Origin: Alysiella filiformis
GTDB lineage: Bacteria > Pseudomonadota > Gammaproteobacteria > Burkholderiales > Neisseriaceae
Direction: 5' to 3'
Length of the DNA stretch: 64,000 nucleotides
Assembly: GCF_014054525.1 (NCBI RefSeq)
Contig: NZ_CP059564.1
Span: 1,932,357 to 1,996,356, forward strand
Under the pieces are notes generated by a model. It was not told where the DNA came from. It ran no database searches and was given only the letters and a program-made list of their open reading frames with translations. Positions within the stretch are counted from its first letter, which is position 1, and the number at the start of each line of letters is the position of its first letter. The position numbers and the translations under genes are program-made. Positions 36,486 through 45,327 of the stretch are shown piece after piece.

Positions 36486-37051
36486 GATGAAACCACTTCA
36501 CTTGCCTTTTTGCGTGTCAAACGGCGGCGCAATGCCAAGCCAGCCACACCAATCCCTATCCACCAAGCTGATGAAACATACATATCCGAGCTGCTGAAAA
36601 ATGCCGCTTGTTTGTTTGCTTTTTCCTGCGCCATTTTTGCCAAATCCGCATAGGCAATTAAAGATTGATTGTCTTTTTTCACATCATAGGTCAAATTGTT
36701 GTCCGAATCATCGTATTGCACCGTCAAAGTACCATCTAACATGGCTTCCACCTGATTTTTGGGAATGGTTTTATCTAAGCGCAATTGAATGATTTTTCCA
36801 GATTGTTCTTTCAAATCAATTTCATAAAAAACTTCTTTACTGTCTATACCCCTGCGGCGTTTGGTTTCCAAAGTAACCTCGCGCCCTTCAACGGCTTGAC
36901 CACTGGCGGTTTTCAGTTCATTTTGCGCGGGAATGCCACCACCTGTTTCGGCTTTATTGGCAAAAAACAAAGCCAATGCCAACAAACCAATTCCCATTAC
37001 CAAAAACAAATATGAAATCCCCGCCAAAGCCTTCATCAAAATATTTTTCAT
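36482..37051 (-). CDS. Two-helix membrane protein with extracytoplasmic domain
   Basis: The 189-residue protein has a membrane helix at about residues 8-32 (SYLFLVMGIGLLALALFF), a predicted beta-rich domain (VTLETKRRRGIDSKEVFYEIDLKEQSGKIIQLRLDK..., then TLTVQYDDSDNNLTYDV) and a second helix near the end (WWIGIGVAGLAL) with a basic tail. The layout resembles DUF3592-type membrane proteins but I cannot confirm it. The ATG at 37051 is preferred over the upstream extension, which lacks a signal-like start. Same strand as the lipoprotein and vapD genes. Confidence 0.65.
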   Translation of the reverse strand: MKNILMKALAGISYLFLVMGIGLLALALFFANKAETGGGIPAQNELKTASGQAVEGREVTLETKRRRGIDSKEVFYEIDLKEQSGKIIQLRLDKTIPKNQVEAMLDGTLTVQYDDSDNNLTYDVKKDNQSLIAYADLAKMAQEKANKQAAFFSSSDMYVSSAWWIGIGVAGLALRRRLTRKKASEVVSS

Positions 37052-37183
37052 GTGCAACTCGCTGTGATTGATTTTGAATAAAAATATTAAAATAACACAG
37101 TATTGCCAGCAACCTTGTGTGCTGTATGTACACAAGGTTGCTGTCGCCTTGTCTTATTTCAATTTGAAACGAACATCAATGAT

Positions 37184-37777
37184 TTATTTTGCGTATTTTT
37201 GTTGCAAATTCATCATTAAATTGTTTAAATTTTGTGCGTCTGTCATTGCAGCCTGTGCTTTGCTTTCCAATTCTGCTTTCATGCTGGGGTCGGGTTTTTC
37301 AACCATTTTGATGGTAAATTCCAACATATCAATTTGATTTTTAAAATTCTTTTGAAATAATGCTTTTAACTCTTGCGATTCTGCTTGTTGCGTGTTAATG
37401 CCGTCCAATTCTTTCAAAAATGCTTCAACTTGGCTGATTTGTTTTTGAGAATGCTCTTTAACCACAGTTGCCATTTTGCTTTTCATTTCGGCATCATTGG
37501 GATTGGCTGCTTGAATTTCTTGGGTTTTTTGTGCCACTTCTTGTTGTATATCGTTTAATTTTTTGGTTGAACCTTCATACCAAGTAAACAATTGTTGCAA
37601 TTCGGCTTTGGCTTGTTCTGGATTGGCTGCTGCTGGTTTTTGCTCGGCTTGCGGTGCAGAAGTGGCAACGGGTGCAGCAGTGGATTCGGGGGCTTTTTGT
37701 GCGCTTTCGCCACCACAAGCGGTTAAGGAAAAAGCAGACAAGGCAATTAAGGCGGAGAATAAAATTTTGGCTTTCAT
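37184..37777 (-). CDS. Lipoprotein, unknown
   Basis: The 197-residue product starts with a lipoprotein signal (lipobox LTAC, Cys21), followed by a low-complexity Ala/Pro/Gln linker (SAQKAPESTAAPVATSAP) and a helical domain rich in Gln, Lys and Glu, likely a coiled coil. Neisserial lipoproteins of this design have no settled function. It resembles in layout, not in sequence, the PspA-operon lipoprotein at 50.0 kb. Start chosen at the signal peptide. Confidence 0.8.
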   Translation of the reverse strand: MKAKILFSALIALSAFSLTACGGESAQKAPESTAAPVATSAPQAEQKPAAANPEQAKAELQQLFTWYEGSTKKLNDIQQEVAQKTQEIQAANPNDAEMKSKMATVVKEHSQKQISQVEAFLKELDGINTQQAESQELKALFQKNFKNQIDMLEFTIKMVEKPDPSMKAELESKAQAAMTDAQNLNNLMMNLQQKYAK

Positions 37778-37882
37778 GTGCAAAACACTTTCTTTTAAGT
37801 TGTTGATAAAATCAATAATTAACATTATATCACAAAAAAAATCAATATTTTAAAATAAAAATATTTCAGGCAGCCTGAAACT

Positions 37883-38329
37883 TTATTTTTCAATCATTGG
37901 GCTATTTTGCCATTCTTCCAAACTGAATTGCCGTTTTTGCATGATTTCTTCCACTTTATCCGCATCAAAACCAGCAGCCAACATTTCATTTTTCATCTCT
38001 TCCATGCGTTTTTTAAACGCCAATCTTGCCGCTTGCACACCGTCCACAATAAATTGTGCGTTAAAATCATCTTTTAATTCATAGAATTGAATATTACTCG
38101 CACAAGTGTAAAACCATTCAAAACGTGCCGCCACTTCCTGCAATGCCAATGTGCCATGCGCTTGTTTAATCCCCACATCTGACAAATAAACCGTGCCTTG
38201 AATGTTGTTAAAGCCATGTCGTTTCAAAATGCGTTGAATATCAGCGTAAGCATTGCGCCAACTTGGATTGTGGTAGTTTTCTTCCAAACAATGTGTGTCC
38301 ATATCAAAGACAATTAAGGTTCTGTCCAT
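37883..38329 (-). CDS. vapD: VapD-family endoribonuclease (toxin)
   Basis: VapD proteins are small RNases with a Cas2-like ferredoxin fold. The 148-residue protein fits throughout: LIVFDMDTHCLEENYHNPSWRNAYADIQRILKRHGFNNIQGTVY (start of the fold with the conserved Asp), TLALQEVAARFEWFYTCASNIQFYEL and a helical C-terminal extension of about 45 residues that is longer than in many VapD proteins. In Haemophilus the partner antitoxin VapX is encoded upstream; here no such small gene is visible in 38330-38422. It is inside the segment bounded by direct repeats. Confidence 0.85.
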   Translation of the reverse strand: MDRTLIVFDMDTHCLEENYHNPSWRNAYADIQRILKRHGFNNIQGTVYLSDVGIKQAHGTLALQEVAARFEWFYTCASNIQFYELKDDFNAQFIVDGVQAARLAFKKRMEEMKNEMLAAGFDADKVEEIMQKRQFSLEEWQNSPMIEK

Positions 38330-38363
38330 TTTAAATATTATCCTTTCAATTCAATTATTAAAG

Positions 38364-38426
38364 CAGCCTGAAAGCCAGTTTCCCCACTTTCAGGCTGCCT
38401 GAATTTCACATCAAATCGCCAATCAA
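38364..38426. repeat. 63-base direct repeat, copy 2 (right edge of the vapD cassette)
   Basis: Matches 36423-36485 with two mismatches. It contains the terminator of carB and reaches exactly to the carB stop codon at 38423-38425, the position equivalent to the stop codon in copy 1. Confidence 0.85.
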
Positions 38427-41400
38427 GCCAATTTCTTCAAACGCGCATGCAATTCTTGTACGCTGAAAATATTGATTTGATTCAACGATTTCACACCTTC
38501 GCTCATCGCTTCGCCACCTGCAATCGTGGTGTATTGTGGCACACGCGCGGTTAAGGCATCGCGGCGAATGCTGTGGCTGTCGGCAATTTCTTGCGGTTGC
38601 GCGTTCACGGTATTGACCACCAGCGCGATTTCGCCATTTTTAATCATGTCCACAATATGTGGACGACCTTCGCGCACCTTGTTTACGGTTTGGGCGATGA
38701 TGCCGTTTTCCGCCAAGAATTTTGCCGTGCCGCGTGTGGCGCACAAACCGTATCCCAAAGCCTGAAAGTTTTTGGCTGTCTGTAAAATCAAAGGTTTGTC
38801 TTCGTTTTTCACGGCTAAAAACACTTTGCCTGTGGTGGGCATGCGTTCGCCCGCGCCCAACTGCGCTTTCAAATACGCCTCGCCAAAGGTTTCCGCCACG
38901 CCCATCACTTCGCCTGTGGAACGCATTTCAGGGCCCAAAATCGTGTCCACACCGGGGAATTTGATGAAGGGGAACACCGCCTCTTTCACAGAATAGAAAT
39001 CGGGAATGACTTCCTTGCTAATGCCTTGTTCTTGCAAGGAAATGCCTGCCATTGCGCGTGCGCCCACTTTTGCCCACGCCACGCCTGTGGCTTTGGAAAC
39101 AAACGGCACGGTGCGGCTGGCGCGCGGATTGACTTCCAGCACAAACACCACGCCATCTTGCACCGCAAATTGCACGTTCATCAAGCCGACCACACCCAGC
39201 GCAAACGCCATTGCTTTGGTTTGGCGGCGAATTTCATCTTGAATTTCAATGCTCAACGAATACGGTGGCAGCGAACAAGCCGAGTCGCCCGAGTGAATGC
39301 CTGCCTGCTCAATGTGCTGCATGATGCCGCCAATCACGACTTCTTTGCCGTCTGAAACGCAATCCACGTCCACTTCAATCGCGTTGTTCAAGAAAAAGTC
39401 CAGCAAAACGGGGCTGTCTTCGGAAACTTGCACCGCTTCACGCATATAAGTTTGCAATTGTTCAGGCGAATGAACCACTTGCATGGCGCGACCGCCCAAA
39501 ACATAAGACGGACGAACCACCAAGGGATAGCTAATTTCTTCTGCCAAAACAAGGGCTTCGTTTTCATTACGCGCGGTGCGGTTGGGCGGTTGGCGCAAAC
39601 CCAATTCGTTCAACACTTTTTGGAAACGTTCACGATCTTCTGCTGCGTCAATCGCATCTGCCGATGTGCCGATGATGTTCACGCCATTTTCAACCAGCGC
39701 GTTGGCAAGTTTCAGGGGCGTTTGTCCGCCATAATGCACAATCACGCCAAATGGGTTTTCGGTGCGAACGATTTCCAACACGTCTTCCAGCGTAAGTGGT
39801 TCAAAATAAAGGCGGTCTGATGTGTCAAAATCGGTGGAAACGGTTTCTGGGTTGCAGTTCACCATAATGGTTTCAAAACCGCTTTCGCGCAATGCCAACG
39901 AGGCGTGTACGCAGCAATAGTCAAATTCAATGCCTTGACCAATGCGGTTGGGACCTCCGCCTAAAATCATGATTTTTTTGTTGTTTGTGGGGCGTGATTC
40001 GCATTCTTCTTCGTAAGTGGAATACAAATAAGCCGTGTCGCTGGCAAATTCTGCCGCGCAAGTGTCCACACGTTTGTAAACGGGGTGCAAATTGAGCGCG
40101 TAGCGGTGTTCGCGGACTTGTTTTTCAGGCAGCCCCAATAATTGGGCAATGCGTTTGTCGGCAAAACCTTTGCGTTTCAAACGGCGCAAAGTGGCATAAT
40201 CCAAATCGTTCAGGCTGCCTGAAACGATTTTTTGCTCTTCCAAAACAATATCTTGAATTTGTGCCAAAAACCATTTGTCAATCTCACACACTTCATGCAC
40301 TTCGTCCAAACTCATGCCAATGCGGAAAGCGTCCGCCACAAAAAGCATGCGTTCGCCACGCGGATTGGCGAGTTCGCGGCGGATTTCGTCTTCATCGGCA
40401 GAACGCGGATTGAATCCACACAAACCCGTTTCCAAACCGCGCAAGGCTTTTTGGAACGATTCTTGAATGGTGCGCCCCATTGCCATCACTTCGCCCACCG
40501 ATTTCATTTGCGTGGTCAAATGGTCGTCTGCGGTGGGGAATTTTTCAAAGGCAAAACGCGGAATTTTGGTAACCACATAGTCAATGCTCGGCTCAAAAGA
40601 GGCTGGCGTGCGACCACCTGTGATGTCGTTGCGGAGTTCGTCCAGCGTGTAGCCGACCGCCAATTTTGCCGCCACTTTCGCAATCGGAAAGCCAGTCGCC
40701 TTACTCGCCAAGGCGGACGAACGCGACACGCGCGGATTCATTTCAATCACAATCATTTCGCCATTGGCAGGGTTTACCGCAAATTGCACGTTGGAGCCAC
40801 CAGTGTCCACGCCAATTTCGCGCAACACGGCTAAACTGGCGTTGCGCATGATTTGGTACTCTTTGTCGGTCAAAGTTTGCGCTGGGGCAACGGTAATGCT
40901 GTCGCCTGTGTGCACGCCCATCGGGTCAAAGTTTTCAATGGAGCAGACGATGATGCAGTTGTCGTTTTTGTCGCGCACGACTTCCATTTCGTATTCTTTC
41001 CAGCCCAAAACGGATTGTTCAATCAACAATTCATGGGTGGGCGATGCGTCAAAACCGCGCTCGCAAATGGCGACAAATTCATCTTTATTGTAGGCAATGC
41101 CGCCGCCCGAACCACCCATTGTGAAAGACGGGCGAATCAGGGTGGGAAAGCCCACTTCTTCTTGGGCGCGCAGGGCTTCATTCATGGTGTGGCAAATGAA
41201 AGACTTGGGCGTGGACAAGCCGATTTTCGCCATGGCGTCTTTAAAACGACCACGGTCTTCGGCTTTATCAATCGCGTCTTCGCTTGCGCCAATCAATTCC
41301 ACATTGTATTTTGCCAACACGCCATTTCGCGCCAAATCAAGGGCGCAGTTGAGCGCGGTTTGTCCGCCCATGGTGGGCAGGATTGCGTCTGGGCGTTCTT

Positions 41401-41638
41401 TGGCGATGATTTTTTCTACCGTTTGCCACATAATCGGCTCAATGTAGGTAACATCAGCCATATTGGGGTCGGTCATGATGGTGGCAGGATTGGAATTGAC
41501 CAAGATGACTTTGTAGCCTTCTTCGCGCAGGGCTTTGCAGGCTTGTGCGCCAGAATAGTCAAATTCGCAGGCTTGTCCGATGACGATGGGGCCTGCACCG
41601 ATGATTAAGATGGATTTAAGGTCGGTTCTTTTGGGCAT
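38423..41638 (-). CDS. carB: Carbamoyl-phosphate synthase large subunit
   Basis: CarB makes carbamoyl phosphate from bicarbonate, ATP and the ammonia delivered by CarA, for pyrimidines and arginine. At 1071 residues it has two ATP-grasp halves: [19 protein letters not shown] at residue 11 and [20 protein letters not shown] near 557, each followed by its ATP-grasp motifs ([36 protein letters not shown]), and a C-terminal allosteric MGS-like domain ([15 protein letters not shown]). carA lies 2.3 kb away on the same strand, with three accessory genes between them. Confidence 0.98.
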   Translation of the reverse strand: MPKRTDLKSILIIGAGPIVIGQACEFDYSGAQACKALREEGYKVILVNSNPATIMTDPNMADVTYIEPIMWQTVEKIIAKERPDAILPTMGGQTALNCALDLARNGVLAKYNVELIGASEDAIDKAEDRGRFKDAMAKIGLSTPKSFICHTMNEALRAQEEVGFPTLIRPSFTMGGSGGGIAYNKDEFVAICERGFDASPTHELLIEQSVLGWKEYEMEVVRDKNDNCIIVCSIENFDPMGVHTGDSITVAPAQTLTDKEYQIMRNASLAVLREIGVDTGGSNVQFAVNPANGEMIVIEMNPRVSRSSALASKATGFPIAKVAAKLAVGYTLDELRNDITGGRTPASFEPSIDYVVTKIPRFAFEKFPTADDHLTTQMKSVGEVMAMGRTIQESFQKALRGLETGLCGFNPRSADEDEIRRELANPRGERMLFVADAFRIGMSLDEVHEVCEIDKWFLAQIQDIVLEEQKIVSGSLNDLDYATLRRLKRKGFADKRIAQLLGLPEKQVREHRYALNLHPVYKRVDTCAAEFASDTAYLYSTYEEECESRPTNNKKIMILGGGPNRIGQGIEFDYCCVHASLALRESGFETIMVNCNPETVSTDFDTSDRLYFEPLTLEDVLEIVRTENPFGVIVHYGGQTPLKLANALVENGVNIIGTSADAIDAAEDRERFQKVLNELGLRQPPNRTARNENEALVLAEEISYPLVVRPSYVLGGRAMQVVHSPEQLQTYMREAVQVSEDSPVLLDFFLNNAIEVDVDCVSDGKEVVIGGIMQHIEQAGIHSGDSACSLPPYSLSIEIQDEIRRQTKAMAFALGVVGLMNVQFAVQDGVVFVLEVNPRASRTVPFVSKATGVAWAKVGARAMAGISLQEQGISKEVIPDFYSVKEAVFPFIKFPGVDTILGPEMRSTGEVMGVAETFGEAYLKAQLGAGERMPTTGKVFLAVKNEDKPLILQTAKNFQALGYGLCATRGTAKFLAENGIIAQTVNKVREGRPHIVDMIKNGEIALVVNTVNAQPQEIADSHSIRRDALTARVPQYTTIAGGEAMSEGVKSLNQINIFSVQELHARLKKLA

Positions 41639-41660
41639 GGGTTTCTCACTATAAAAATGA

Positions 41661-42317
41661 TTAAGAGAATGTGTGTTTTCTATTTAATTTTTCTACACCT
41701 AAAACTTTTTGAAATTCAGATGCTGAATTAAAAACAATAGAATGAATTTCTGTTCCTTTAGGATTTTTAGAAAAGAAATTTTCTCCATATTTCAATAAAA
41801 ATGGAAAGAAAGTTTGAATATCTTTATTAAATATACTTAAATCTACTCCAATAATTTTACAGAAAGTTTGTATTAACTCTTCATAATTTAAAAAATTATC
41901 TGATTTATCTTTATTTTTATCTGAATGATGGGCAACGTATGTATTGCGATAAAGTCTTAGGTCTTGTGTAAAAAAAATCTTACGGAATTCATTTACTGAT
42001 TTATTAAATTCAGGGAGATGAGTCAAAATTCCTTGCTTTTTTTCAATTAATTCTCCTAATTTAAAAATATTAATAATTAAATTATGAAATGCAACACGAG
42101 AAAGAGTTACATATGCATTCAACGACCCTTGTGATGGAGCAAGCACAAGCATTTCATTAGCAATCATTTCTTTATATGGTTTACCTTCTATAAATTGCTC
42201 AAGCATATATAGCAAATTGACTGCTGATTGAATTTCAATAGCTGTATATTGAAAATAAAAATACATTTTAAGTAATGTATTCTTGTCTTCTTTAGTTAAT
42301 ACTGATTGTTCATTCAT
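41661..42317 (-). CDS. Hypothetical protein with a HEPN-type RNxxxxH motif
   Basis: I do not recognise the full-length family. The 218-residue protein is predicted all-helical, without signal peptide. [17 protein letters not shown] at residues 121-137 has the R-N-X4-H arrangement (Arg124, Asn125, His130) of HEPN nucleases, next to an Asp, as in AbiU2/AbiV-like proteins. The gene is much more AT-rich than the car genes around it and is part of the insert between carA and carB, which indicates recent acquisition. An RNase or defence role is inference from one motif. Confidence 0.7.
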   Translation of the reverse strand: MNEQSVLTKEDKNTLLKMYFYFQYTAIEIQSAVNLLYMLEQFIEGKPYKEMIANEMLVLAPSQGSLNAYVTLSRVAFHNLIINIFKLGELIEKKQGILTHLPEFNKSVNEFRKIFFTQDLRLYRNTYVAHHSDKNKDKSDNFLNYEELIQTFCKIIGVDLSIFNKDIQTFFPFLLKYGENFFSKNPKGTEIHSIVFNSASEFQKVLGVEKLNRKHTFS

Positions 42318-42360
42318 TCTAATTTATCCTTTTTATATTCTATATTTTTAGTTAAATGGA

Positions 42361-42420
42361 GTATGTACTACACACCGAAAAATCCGATTATTTGAAATTG
42401 GTGCGTAGTACGTACCCTAT
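42361..42420. repeat. Palindromic repeat, GTAGGGTGC family, member 3
   Basis: GTATGTACTACACACC and GGTGCGTAGTACGTACCCTAT form a hairpin with an AT-rich loop. It is followed by an uptake sequence and the CCCTCTCCC repeat block. Together they fill the region between the HEPN-motif gene and the DUF559 gene, which contains no other gene. Confidence 0.7.
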
Positions 42421-42457
42421 ATATTGCCGTCCGCTACTATTTTCAGGCAGCCTGAAA

Positions 42458-42621
42458 GTTTTGCCCTCTCCCTAACCCTCTCCCACAGGAAAGGGGACTG
42501 GGGTGGTTGGTGTATTTCAAGTTACTGCTGATATTGGTATTTCGGGGTTGGCTGAAAATGTTTGATTTCCAACAACCTAAACCCCCTCTCCTGTGGGAGA
42601 GGGCTGGGGAGAGGGCAAAAC
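42458..42621. repeat. CCCTCTCCC inverted-repeat module, left of the DUF559 gene
   Basis: The 164-base module starts GTTTTGCCCTCTCCC and ends with its inverted complement GGGAGAGGGCAAAAC-like sequence; the arms are about 40 bases each with a few mismatches (inner part CTCTCCCACAGG). The loop contains CTGGGGTGGTTGGTGTA and GCTGATATTGGTATTTCGG. The same module appears on the other side of the gene at 43042-43311, and a relative at 46301-46390. Confidence 0.85.
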
Positions 42622-42627
42622 CGCCAA

Positions 42628-43002
42628 TCACCCACATCTTTCCAATTCCTGCGCCACCCGCAAAATTTCCGCAAAAACATCATCAGTTTGCTGCAAAATC
42701 TCATGATTCCAAAACCGCAAAACCGTGAATCCCAAAGCATTCAAATATGCCGTGCGCTCTTGGTCATATTCTTGTTGTAAAGCGTGTTGGCTGCCGTCCG
42801 CTTCCACAACCAGCTTGGGCTGCGTACAAACAAAATCCACAATATAACCGCCAATCGGTTGCTGACGGCGAAATTTGTAGCCATTCAAACGGTGGGCGCG
42901 TAGCCCTTGCCACAAACATTTTTCTGCATCACTCATTTCTTGACGCATATTTTTGGCGCGTTCAATCAAACCTGATTGATTGGAAAAAAGTTTTTCTGTC
43001 AT
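42628..43002 (-). CDS. DUF559-family endonuclease-like protein
   Basis: The 124-residue protein has the PD-(D/E)XK-like core of DUF559, related to very-short-patch-repair endonuclease: LNGYKFRRQQPIGGYIVDFVCTQPKLVVEADGSQH, with Asp56, Glu67 and Asp69 as likely metal ligands, then LGFTVLRFWNHEIL. Members occur in many bacteria as solitary genes. This one is bracketed by two copies of a palindromic repeat whose arms nearly touch the gene. No strong ribosome site precedes the ATG at 43002; a TTG seven codons upstream is possible. Confidence 0.88.
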   Translation of the reverse strand: MTEKLFSNQSGLIERAKNMRQEMSDAEKCLWQGLRAHRLNGYKFRRQQPIGGYIVDFVCTQPKLVVEADGSQHALQQEYDQERTAYLNALGFTVLRFWNHEILQQTDDVFAEILRVAQELERCG

Positions 43003-43041
43003 AAGAATTATGTTTATTTTCAACTTTCAGGCTGCCTGAAA

Positions 43042-43311
43042 GTTTTACCCTCTCCCTACCCCTCTCCCACAGGAGAGGGGACTGGGGTGGTTGGTGTACT
43101 TCAAGTTGCTGCTGATATTGGTATTTCGGGCTGGCTGAAACTGTTCAATTCCCAATCACCTAAACCCCCTCTCCTGTGGGAGAGCGACTGGGGTGGTTGG
43201 TGTATTTTAAGTTGCTGCTGATATTGGTATTTTTGGGCTGACTGAAAATGTTTGATTTCCAACAACCTAAACCCCCTCTCCCTTGGGAGAGGGTTTGGGA
43301 GAGGGCAAAAC
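43042..43311. repeat. CCCTCTCCC inverted-repeat module, right of the DUF559 gene (1.6 tandem copies)
   Basis: The block repeats the left module and then its second half again, so the segment CTGGGGTGGTTGGTGTA...GCTGATATTGGTATT occurs twice here (about 43083 and 43188) and once at about 42499. It ends GAGAGGGCAAAAC at 43311, directly at the LysE gene stop codon. The region holds no gene. Confidence 0.85.
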
Positions 43312-43977
43312 CTACTTCCCCACCCACATCTTCACCGCAAACCCAATAAACATCAACCCAACCATGCCCATTGCCACCGCCGAAGTTTTCACACGTTGGC
43401 GGAAAGTTTGCGTGAGCTTGTATCCTGAAAAAACCAAGATATTCAAATAGGTAAAACTGATTAGCTGAACAATCACAGCCAAAATCAAAAATGACAAAGC
43501 TGGATTGGGATAAGTCGGCTCCACAAACGGCACAAAAAACGACAGGAAAAACAAAATCGCTTTCGGATTGCTCAAACTCAACATCAGGGCGCGTGTGAAT
43601 ATGCCTTGCGGTGGCGTTTTCAGGCTGCCTGAAACGGCATTTTCATCGTGATTTTGGCTATTTGGTGCAATAAAATGCCATTTTTTCACACCAGCGCGAA
43701 TCAAATTCCAACCCAAATACGCCAAATACGCGCCACCCAACAGGCGTATGGCGTGAAATAAAGTTGGGTAGAGTTGCAATGCGGTGCCTGCGCCCAACAC
43801 GGTTGCCAAAATCAACAGCGAATCGCCCAGCAAAATTGCGGCAACCACTTGATATGCCACGCGAATACCGTGCTGGCTGGCAACCGTCAAGCAATACATG
43901 GAATTGGGGCCAGGCAACAACACGATGGCAATCGCCCCAATCACATATTGCATTAAATCATTGATACCAAAAAACAT
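43312..43977 (-). CDS. LysE/RhtB-family amino acid exporter
   Basis: The 221-residue protein has six membrane helices and the RhtB/LysE signature near the N-terminus (GAIAIVLLPGPNSMYCLTVASQHGIRVAYQ), followed by LLGGAYLAYLGWNLI and LSNPKAILFFLSFFVPFV. Such proteins export leucine, homoserine, threonine or lysine. A uptake sequence encodes SGSLK in the large cytoplasmic loop. It follows carA by ten bases on the same strand and may be read from the car promoter. Confidence 0.9.
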   Translation of the reverse strand: MFFGINDLMQYVIGAIAIVLLPGPNSMYCLTVASQHGIRVAYQVVAAILLGDSLLILATVLGAGTALQLYPTLFHAIRLLGGAYLAYLGWNLIRAGVKKWHFIAPNSQNHDENAVSGSLKTPPQGIFTRALMLSLSNPKAILFFLSFFVPFVEPTYPNPALSFLILAVIVQLISFTYLNILVFSGYKLTQTFRQRVKTSAVAMGMVGLMFIGFAVKMWVGK

Positions 43978-43987
43978 ATTTTAAAAA

Positions 43988-45118
43988 TCAAGCGGATTTA
44001 GCGGTTTTGATGTCGCGCACGAAACGGTCAAACAATTCGCCCAAATCATGAGGGCAGGGGCTGGCTTCGGGGTGTCCTTGGAAACTGAATGCGGGTTGAT
44101 TGGTCAATTCAATGCCTTGCACCGTGCCGTCAAACAGCGAACGGTGGGTTACGCGCACGTTTTCAGGCAGGCTGTTTTCATCTACTTGGAAACCGTGATT
44201 TTGACTGGTAATCAATACCTTACCGCTATCCAATTCTTGCACAGGGTGGTTCGCGCCATGGTGTCCGAATGGCATTTTGCTGGTTTTGCCGCCAGCAGCC
44301 AAACCCAATAATTGATGCCCCAAACAAATGCCGAATAGGGGTTTTTTGGTTTGCAAAATTTCTTTAATTGCTTCAATGGCATAATCGCAAGGTTCGGGGT
44401 CGCCCGGACCGTTGGATAAAAATACGCCATCGGGATTGGCTGCCAAAACGTAGGCGGCTGGCGTTTGTGCTGGAAACACGGTTAAGCGGCAACCGCGTTG
44501 CGCCAACATACGCAAAATATTGGTTTTAATGCCGAAATCGTACACGGCAACGTGGTAAGGCGTTTCAGGCTGCCTGAAACCTTGTCCCAAAGCCCATTCG
44601 CCTTCTGTCCATTCGTAAGGTTTTGAACAGCTTACTTCTTTTGCCAAATCTTTGCCTGCCATGCTGCCAAATTCGGCGATGAGTTTTTGGGCTTGCTCAA
44701 CGGTGGCGTGTTCGCCTGTTAAAATTGCGCCTGTTTGTGCGCCTTTGTCGCGCAAAATCCGCGTTAAACGGCGCGTGTCAATGTCGGCAATGGCAACGGT
44801 TTGATTTTCAATCAAATAATCTTGCAAACTTTGTTCTGCACGAAAATTGCTGTGCAATAAGGGGAAATCGCGGATAATCAAACCTGCGGCGCGGATTTGT
44901 TGGCTTTCGGTGTCTTCGCGGTTGGTGCCTGTGTTGCCGATGTGGGGGTAGGTTAAGGTAACGATTTGTCCTGTGTAGGAGGTGTCGGTCAAAATTTCTT
45001 GATAGCCTGTCATGGCGGTGTTGAACACCACTTCGCCTACGGTTTGACCTTGATAACCGATTGATGTACCGTGAAAAATGCTGCCGTCAGCGAGAACCAA
45101 AATTGCAGGAATAGACAT
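43988..45118 (-). CDS. carA: Carbamoyl-phosphate synthase small subunit
   Basis: CarA is the glutaminase subunit that feeds ammonia to CarB. The 376-residue protein has the N-terminal domain ([32 protein letters not shown]) and a class I GATase domain with the nucleophile in [13 protein letters not shown] (about residue 268) and His/Glu in [10 protein letters not shown] near the end. An uptake sequence encodes GFRQPE in the linker. The start at 45118 lies 12 bases after GGAG. It is preceded by a promoter and an attenuator-like hairpin, which suggests end-product control. Confidence 0.97.
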   Translation of the reverse strand: MSIPAILVLADGSIFHGTSIGYQGQTVGEVVFNTAMTGYQEILTDTSYTGQIVTLTYPHIGNTGTNREDTESQQIRAAGLIIRDFPLLHSNFRAEQSLQDYLIENQTVAIADIDTRRLTRILRDKGAQTGAILTGEHATVEQAQKLIAEFGSMAGKDLAKEVSCSKPYEWTEGEWALGQGFRQPETPYHVAVYDFGIKTNILRMLAQRGCRLTVFPAQTPAAYVLAANPDGVFLSNGPGDPEPCDYAIEAIKEILQTKKPLFGICLGHQLLGLAAGGKTSKMPFGHHGANHPVQELDSGKVLITSQNHGFQVDENSLPENVRVTHRSLFDGTVQGIELTNQPAFSFQGHPEASPCPHDLGELFDRFVRDIKTAKSA

Positions 45119-45158
45119 GATGAAAACACTCCGAAAACGAATAATTGACAAATTTTAT

Positions 45159-45224
45159 TTAAAAAAAAACACGCGCCACAGTTTGAAATCTGTGTAACGT
45201 GCTTTCTTGTGTATGGCTGGGCAT
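45159..45224 (-). CDS. Possible leader peptide of carA
   Basis: A 21-codon frame starts with ATG at 45224-45222, about 17 bases after the predicted transcription start, runs through the whole terminator stem and its T-run, and ends TAA at 45161-45159. It encodes MPSHTQESTLHRFQTVA followed by RVFF; the ribosome site is weak. The geometry is that of the E. coli pyrBI leader, in which a ribosome following RNA polymerase prevents terminator folding. No run of codons for one amino acid is obvious. Confidence 0.3.
   Translation of the reverse strand: MPSHTQESTLHRFQTVARVFF
45161..45201 (-). promoter_or_regulatory. Attenuator-like terminator in the carA leader
   Basis: On the minus strand CACGTTACACAG and CTGTGGCGCGTG form a stem (CACG/CGTG and CACAG/CTGTG with a small internal loop) around ATTTCAAA, followed at once by nine T residues. 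It lies about 40-80 bases after the promoter and 43 bases before carA, so it would stop transcription before the gene. An alternative upstream hairpin (GCTTTC...GAAAGC, about 45207-45248) could serve as pause or antiterminator. Confidence 0.6.
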
Positions 45225-45247
45225 TGCGCCGTCTGTGAAAGCAAGCT

Positions 45248-45276
45248 ATTCTAAACGAAAAAAAATGTTCATTCAA
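45248..45276 (-). promoter_or_regulatory. Predicted carA promoter
   Basis: TTGAAT at 45276-45271 and TAGAAT at 45253-45248 are separated by exactly 17 bases on the minus strand. The predicted start near 45241 gives a leader of about 120 bases that contains the attenuator-like hairpin. Confidence 0.6.
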
Positions 45277-45327
45277 GTCTTGACACAATTTCACATAAAC
45301 ATTTTTCAGGCTGCCTGAAAAGCGATT

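Noticed and set aside
42458-43311. CRISPR or phage attachment site
   Set aside because: The repeats are palindromic modules with constant centres, not repeat-spacer units, and there is no integrase.
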